In this document: positions 6,625-9,647 of the stretch, piece after piece | Numbering within the stretch: the stretch's first letter is position 1 | Layout: every line of letters begins with the position of its first letter | Made by a program: the position numbers and the translations under genes | Origin: DATKYV01 sp035528275 | GTDB lineage: Bacteria; Acidobacteriota; Terriglobia; UBA7540 | DNA length: 9,647 nt | Assembly: GCA_035528275.1 (NCBI GenBank) | Contig: DATKYV010000325.1 | Span: forward strand, 1-9,647 | Direction of reading: 5' to 3' | The notes under the pieces: model-generated | The model's database searches: none | Told to the model about the DNA's origin: nothing | What the model saw: the letters and a program-made list of their open reading frames with translations, nothing else

Positions 6625-7899
6625 CTACGTACCCTCGCTCCAGGAGGCGAGGTATTCCTCCTGCTCCCGGGAAAGCTTGTCAATGGCCACACCCATGGCC
6701 TCCAGTTTCAGGCGCGCCACGTCGCGGTCGATTTCTTCCGGCACTGAGAAGACGTTTGGCTCCAGGTTTTTGGCGTTCTTCGCCAGGTATTCCGCGGAAA
6801 GAGCCTGATTGGCGAAACTCATGTCCATCACTGCGGCGGGATGGCCCTCCGCCGCCGCCAGGTTGATAAGCCGTCCCTCGCCGAGCAGGTAAATCTTTCG
6901 CCCGCCGCGCAGCGTATACTCATCCACGAATTCGCGCACCCGGCGCTTGGAGTGCGCCATCTTTTCCAGGGCCGGGATGTCAATCTCCACGTTAAAGTGC
7001 CCGGAATTGCAGATGATCGCGCCGTCCTTCATCACCTCGAAATGCTCGCCCCCCAGAACCGACTTGTTCCCGGAGACAGTGACGAACACGTCGCCGATCT
7101 TGGCGGCCTCGGACATGGGCATGACGCGATAGCCGTCCATCAGGGCTTCGAGCCCCCGCGTGGGATTCACCTCGGTCACGATAACCTCGGCGCCCAGCCC
7201 GCGGGCCCGCATCGCCACGCCGCGCCCGCACCATCCGTAACCACAAACGACAATCCGTGAGCCGGCGATCAGTAAATTGGTGGAGCGGAGGATGCCGTCG
7301 ATCGTGGACTGTCCGGTCCCGTAGCGGTTGTCGAACAGGTGTTTGGTGTCGGCGTCGTTGACGGCGACCATAGGGAATTTCAGAACGCCTTCCTTGGCCA
7401 TGCTGCGCAGGCGGATCACGCCCGTGGTGGTCTCCTCCGTTCCGCCAATGATGCCGGGGATCAGCTCTTGGCGCTTGGTCAAGACCATGGTTACCAGGTC
7501 CGCGCCGTCGTCCATGGTGATTTGCGGCTGGTGGTCGAGGGCCGCGACGATGTGGCTGTAGTAAGTGTCCTTGTCCTCGCCCTTGATGGCGAAGACTGGA
7601 ATGTTGAAGTCCTTGATGAGCGAAGCGGCCACGTCGTCCTGGGTGCTCAAGGGGTTCGAGGCGCAGACCACTACGTCAGCTCCGCCGTCGCGCAACGTTA
7701 TCGCCAGGTTCGCGGTCTCCGTGGTCACGTGCAGGCAGGCGGAGACTTTCACCCCTTCCAGCGGGCGCTCGCTGATGAACCGTTTACGGATGAGTTTGAG
7801 GACGGGCATCCACTGCGCCGCCCACTCGATCCGCGCCTTCCCCTTGGGGGCAAGACCCAAATCCTTGACGTCCCCGCCCATCTTCTTCGTAGTCGCCAT
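6625..7899 (-). CDS. ahcY: Adenosylhomocysteinase (S-adenosylhomocysteine hydrolase)
   Basis: This cytoplasmic NAD-dependent enzyme splits S-adenosylhomocysteine into adenosine and homocysteine, removing the product inhibitor of methyltransferases. Its 424 residues fit the short bacterial/archaeal form. Visible landmarks are CLHVTTETA with His57, MDDGAD with Asp131, GGTEETTTG with Glu156, TKHLFDN with Lys186, Asp190 and Asn191, and the NAD-binding GYGWCGRG (220-227). The C-terminus YLASWSEGT is the short version without the KPDHYRY tail of the eukaryotic-like form. The ATG directly follows the metK TAA with no base between. AGGAGG inside the last metK codons (7911-7916) serves as its ribosome binding site, so translation is probably coupled. 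The stop is TAG. Confidence 0.98.
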   Translation of the reverse strand: MATTKKMGGDVKDLGLAPKGKARIEWAAQWMPVLKLIRKRFISERPLEGVKVSACLHVTTETANLAITLRDGGADVVVCASNPLSTQDDVAASLIKDFNIPVFAIKGEDKDTYYSHIVAALDHQPQITMDDGADLVTMVLTKRQELIPGIIGGTEETTTGVIRLRSMAKEGVLKFPMVAVNDADTKHLFDNRYGTGQSTIDGILRSTNLLIAGSRIVVCGYGWCGRGVAMRARGLGAEVIVTEVNPTRGLEALMDGYRVMPMSEAAKIGDVFVTVSGNKSVLGGEHFEVMKDGAIICNSGHFNVEIDIPALEKMAHSKRRVREFVDEYTLRGGRKIYLLGEGRLINLAAAEGHPAAVMDMSFANQALSAEYLAKNAKNLEPNVFSVPEEIDRDVARLKLEAMGVAIDKLSREQEEYLASWSEGT

Positions 7900-9054
7900 T
7901 TAGATGCCAGCCTCCTGCCGCAGCGCAGCGGCCTTATCGGTCTTTTCCCAAGTAAACTCCGGCTCCGGACGGCCGAAGTGACCGTAGGCCGCGGTCTTCC
8001 GGTATATCGGACGCAGGAGGTTCAGCGAATCGATAATGCCTTTGGGAGTCAACAGGAAATTCCGCCGGATGAGATCCACCAGCGTGTCGTTATCAACCCG
8101 GCCCGTCCCGAACGTATTGACCATCACCGAAACCGGCTCCGCCACGCCGATGGCATAGGCCACCTGAACTTCAACTCGCCGGGCGAGGTCCGCCGCCACC
8201 AGGTTTTTGGCGATGTAGCGCGCCATGTAAGTAGCGGAGCGGTCCACTTTGGTGGGGTCCTTGCCGGAGAAACATCCGCCGCCGTGATGGGCCATCCCGC
8301 CGTACGTGTCGACGATGATCTTTCGGCCGGTCAGCCCCGAATCACCCACCGGTCCGCCGGTCACAAAGCGCCCCGTGGGATTGATGTAATACTTCGTCTT
8401 CTCGTCTAACATGTTGGAGGGAATGATGGGCTTGATGACGCATTGCAGCACGCTCTCGCGCAAGGTTTCGTTGGAAACTTGCGCCGTGTGCTGGGTGGAG
8501 ACGACGACCGTATCCACACGAACCGGCTGGAAGCCATCGTACTCAACGGTCACCTGGCTTTTGCCGTCCGGGCGGATGAAATCGAGGATCTTTTTGCGGC
8601 GGACTTCCGCGAGGCGCAGGCAGAGCTTGTGCGCCATCATGATGGGAAACGGCATGAGCTCCGGCGTCTCGTCGCAGGCGAAGCCGAACATCAGACCCTG
8701 GTCCCCCGCCCCGCCGGTATCCACGCCCTGGGCAATGTCAGGGCTCTGCCGCGTCAGATTGGGCTCCACCGTGCAAGCGTCGGCGGTGAACCCGCCATCC
8801 GGGTCGGTGTAGCCGATCTGGCGAACCGTGTCGCGAACCAGTTTCTCGAGATTCGGCTTGGCCGAAGTGGTGACCTCGCCGACGACGTAAACCGTCTGGT
8901 CCTTCACCATCGTTTCGCAGGCCACGCGCCCGCGGGGGTCCTCCGCGAGGACGGAATCCACGACGGCGTCGGAAATCTGGTCGCAAATCTTGTCGGGATG
9001 CCCTTCGGTTACCGACTCCGAGGTAAAAAGATAGTGCCGATTCGAGCTTGACAC
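7900..9054 (-). CDS. metK: S-adenosylmethionine synthetase (methionine adenosyltransferase)
   Basis: This 384-residue cytoplasmic enzyme makes S-adenosylmethionine from methionine and ATP. It carries the family signatures: TEGHPDK (16-22), QSPDIAQGVD (103-112), GGAGDQGLMFG (114-124), the phosphate-binding GGGCFSGKDPTKVDRS (258-273) and the C-terminal GHFGRPEPEFTWEKTDKA. The glycine-rich loop has Cys where Ala is more common (GGGAFSGKD). The start is GTG, preceded by AAAGGAG at a spacing of 7, which fits better than any downstream ATG, and it retains the conserved N-terminus HYLFTSESVTEGHPDK. It is the first gene of a metK-ahcY unit with its own promoter and a leader of about 65 nt that may be regulatory. 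The stop is TAA, fused to the ahcY ATG. Confidence 0.98.
   Translation of the reverse strand: MSSSNRHYLFTSESVTEGHPDKICDQISDAVVDSVLAEDPRGRVACETMVKDQTVYVVGEVTTSAKPNLEKLVRDTVRQIGYTDPDGGFTADACTVEPNLTRQSPDIAQGVDTGGAGDQGLMFGFACDETPELMPFPIMMAHKLCLRLAEVRRKKILDFIRPDGKSQVTVEYDGFQPVRVDTVVVSTQHTAQVSNETLRESVLQCVIKPIIPSNMLDEKTKYYINPTGRFVTGGPVGDSGLTGRKIIVDTYGGMAHHGGGCFSGKDPTKVDRSATYMARYIAKNLVAADLARRVEVQVAYAIGVAEPVSVMVNTFGTGRVDNDTLVDLIRRNFLLTPKGIIDSLNLLRPIYRKTAAYGHFGRPEPEFTWEKTDKAAALRQEAGI
7911..7916 (-). promoter_or_regulatory. Ribosome binding site of ahcY inside metK
   Basis: AGGAGG overlaps the Gln-Glu-Ala codons near the metK C-terminus, 11 bases before the ahcY ATG. It fixes the ahcY start and places initiation within reach of ribosomes finishing metK. 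Confidence 0.7.
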
Positions 9055-9119
9055 TCAGCGTCTCCTTTCAATGCATTCAGGGGAACAACCCCAGGGAGGT
9101 GCTTGCCGCTCAGCGCAAA
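9055..9119 (-). promoter_or_regulatory. metK 5' leader with hairpin and possible ribosome-site masking; candidate regulatory RNA
   Basis: The transcribed leader (read leftward) contains GGGG-TTGTT-CCCC (9080-9092), a 4-bp GC hairpin. Upstream of it is CACCTCC (9095-9101), whose CTCC can pair with the GGAG of the metK ribosome binding site (9062-9065). CGCTGAG occurs at both ends, at 9109-9115 and at 9054-9060 across the GTG start. The location before metK-ahcY is where SAM- or SAH-sensing RNAs occur in other bacteria. I could not match it to a riboswitch class I know in detail, so function is inference only. Confidence 0.35.
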
Positions 9120-9125
9120 TATGAC

Positions 9126-9155
9126 AAGCTAGCACACCGCTTCGAAAACTGTCAA
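9126..9155 (-). promoter_or_regulatory. Promoter of the metK-ahcY operon
   Basis: A consensus -35 TTGACA (9150-9155) is 18 bases from TAGCTT (9126-9131), which is preceded by TGTGC as in an extended -10. The transcript would begin near 9119, leaving about 65 nt before the metK GTG. Confidence 0.65.
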
Positions 9156-9204
9156 TGAATTCGGCCATGATGAGGCGCTGGCGCAGCGAGTGGGAGTAAT
9201 TCGG

Positions 9205-9250
9205 GGTCGAGAGGCTGCACGAAGGGGGAACGCGTGCACCCCGCTCGACC
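9205..9250. repeat. Nested inverted repeat in the prfB-metK gap
   Basis: An outer 7-bp pair, GGTCGAG (9205-9211) with CTCGACC (9244-9250), encloses an inner 6-bp pair, TGCACG (9216-9221) with CGTGCA (9233-9238). The result is a two-tier hairpin of 46 nt. It lies between the metK promoter and an oppositely directed promoter. It could be a structured RNA, a bidirectional terminator or a protein site. Confidence 0.45.
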
Positions 9251-9264
9251 GCGCCTTTCGACCC

Positions 9265-9293
9265 TTGACCGGAGAGCCGTTGTATGATAGGCT
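9265..9293 (+). promoter_or_regulatory. Candidate rightward promoter with no recognised gene
   Basis: TTGACC (9265-9270), a 17-bp spacer and TAGGCT (9288-9293, preceded by TATGA) match the style of the other promoters here but face right, toward the 3' end of prfB. The -10 lies within the palindrome at 9287-9307. No credible coding sequence follows. Confidence 0.45.
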
Positions 9294-9307
9294 ACATTGT
9301 AGCCTAT
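9287..9307. promoter_or_regulatory. Perfect palindrome overlapping a -10: likely repressor operator
   Basis: The arm ATAGGCTACA is followed by a single T and then by its exact reverse complement, giving a 10+1+10 bp dyad that covers the predicted -10 and start region. The core, CTACA and TGTAG around one base, resembles BlaI/MecI/CopY-type operators (TACA...TGTA). The family assignment is a guess from that core. Such a placement is typical of repression by blocking polymerase. Confidence 0.55.
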
Positions 9308-9473
9308 GGCTTTTCCCCTGCTTCGCTCCCCGTGGGGTGGTCAGGTCCTTGGTCCAGGTGTTCCAGAGGTGGTTGCGCGGGCCGGGCGGCTCGGGGGGAT
9401 GAAGGATGTGATGCCCCGGTGGGAACATGCGCGCAAGGGCACAAATCGCAAAAACAAAGCCGCTAGGTGTATG
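9308..9473. other. Gene-free part of the prfB-metK gap
   Basis: This stretch, G-rich on the plus strand and ending in an A-rich patch, has short open frames on both strands. None has a convincing start signal, family resemblance or normal codon pattern. It may be decayed sequence downstream of the palindromic promoter or the body of an untranslated RNA. The whole interval 9055-9551 holds only the regulatory elements listed separately. Confidence 0.5.
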
Positions 9474-9532
9474 AAAACACAGGGGGAGGTCAGAAAAACA
9501 TGAGCAAATTGCGCCTCTGTGCCCCCTCCCCC
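9474..9532 (-). terminator. Probable terminator of prfB
   Basis: Reading leftward from the prfB stop, GGGGGAGG (9525-9532) pairs with CCTCCCCC (9482-9489). A further CAGA/TCTG pairing lies inside, and GTGTTTT follows the stem. The loop is long and partly structured (GCAATTTGC). Stem strength and position 20 nt after the stop support a terminator, but the T run is short. Confidence 0.45.
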
Positions 9533-9551
9533 GCCCGTCAGCCGAAGGACG

Positions 9552-9647
9552 CTACTCGGACTTCGCCACGGCGCGGCGCGAGAGCAGGTAGGCTTTGATG
9601 AAGGGATCGATGTCGCCCTCCAGGACGCGCTCGGCGTCGCCGACTTC
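9552..9647 (-). CDS. prfB: Peptide chain release factor 2, C-terminal end only
   Basis: Thirty-one codons and the TAG stop of a gene entering from the right edge are present. The peptide contains VLEGDIDPFIKAYLLSRR, which matches the C-terminus of release factor 2 (typically V-x-x-GD-L/I-DPFI-x-AYL). RF2 recognises UGA and UAA stop codons and triggers peptide release at the ribosome. The catalytic GGQ, the SPF recognition motif and any programmed frameshift site lie outside the window. A short Ala-Val-Ala-Lys-Ser-Glu tail extends past the family core. The fragment is short, but DPFI-x-AYL at the very end of a protein is quite specific; RF1 ends differently. Confidence 0.82.
   Translation of the reverse strand, partial: EVGDAERVLEGDIDPFIKAYLLSRRAVAKSE

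Noticed and set aside
7339..8409. 356-codon plus-strand open frame across ahcY and metK
   Set aside because: It lies antisense to two unmistakable enzymes and has an Arg/His/Val-rich composition with no recognisable domain.
9129..9428. 99-codon minus-strand open frame between prfB and metK
   Set aside because: It runs through the palindrome, the nested hairpin and the metK promoter, has no ribosome site, and the peptide resembles no family I know.
9500..9598. Short plus-strand frame (32 residues) preceded by GGAGG
   Set aside because: It overlaps the prfB coding end in antisense, and the GGAGG is better explained as one arm of the prfB terminator stem.

Overview
This is a GC-rich bacterial chromosome segment made mainly of housekeeping genes, nearly all on the minus strand. 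The galM product carries a lipoprotein signal and the IolE-like product a twin-arginine-type signal, which suggests a Gram-negative, double-membrane organism. The protein flavour (paired TldD/TldE, short-form adenosylhomocysteinase, exported sugar enzymes, an MttB-superfamily protein) reminds me of Acidobacteriota or a neighbouring soil phylum. That is an impression without a database search and not a firm assignment. Ordinary translation is indicated by a tRNA-Glu(CUC) gene and the end of prfB.

Layout from right to left, in the direction of most transcription. The right edge holds the last 31 codons of prfB (release factor 2), followed by a probable terminator. Next comes a gene-poor gap of almost 500 bp. 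It contains a nested hairpin, a rightward promoter overlapped by a perfect 10+1+10 bp palindrome, and the leftward metK promoter with a leader of about 65 nt. metK and ahcY follow with no base between them, so SAM synthesis and SAH removal, the two ends of the methylation cycle, are co-translated. Then come tldD (zinc protease subunit, HESVGH motif) and its partner tldE, separated by a 98-bp spacer containing degenerate 8-bp tandem repeats. An IolE-like TIM-barrel protein with its own promoter and a Tat-like leader comes next, then a tRNA-Glu gene with its own promoter.

The left part differs. A plus-strand galM encodes a predicted lipoprotein aldose 1-epimerase. Diverging from it on the minus strand is the N-terminal half of an MttB-superfamily methyltransferase that runs off the left edge.

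Several leftward promoters and one rightward promoter share a TTGAC-type -35, a 17-18 bp spacer and a -10 close to TAGnnT. Five of the seven visible stop codons are TAG. This argues that TAG is an ordinary stop here and that the MttB-like protein is probably a non-pyrrolysine member. No mobile element, CRISPR array or rRNA was seen. The features most worth a second look are the metK leader and the palindromic operator with no evident downstream gene.
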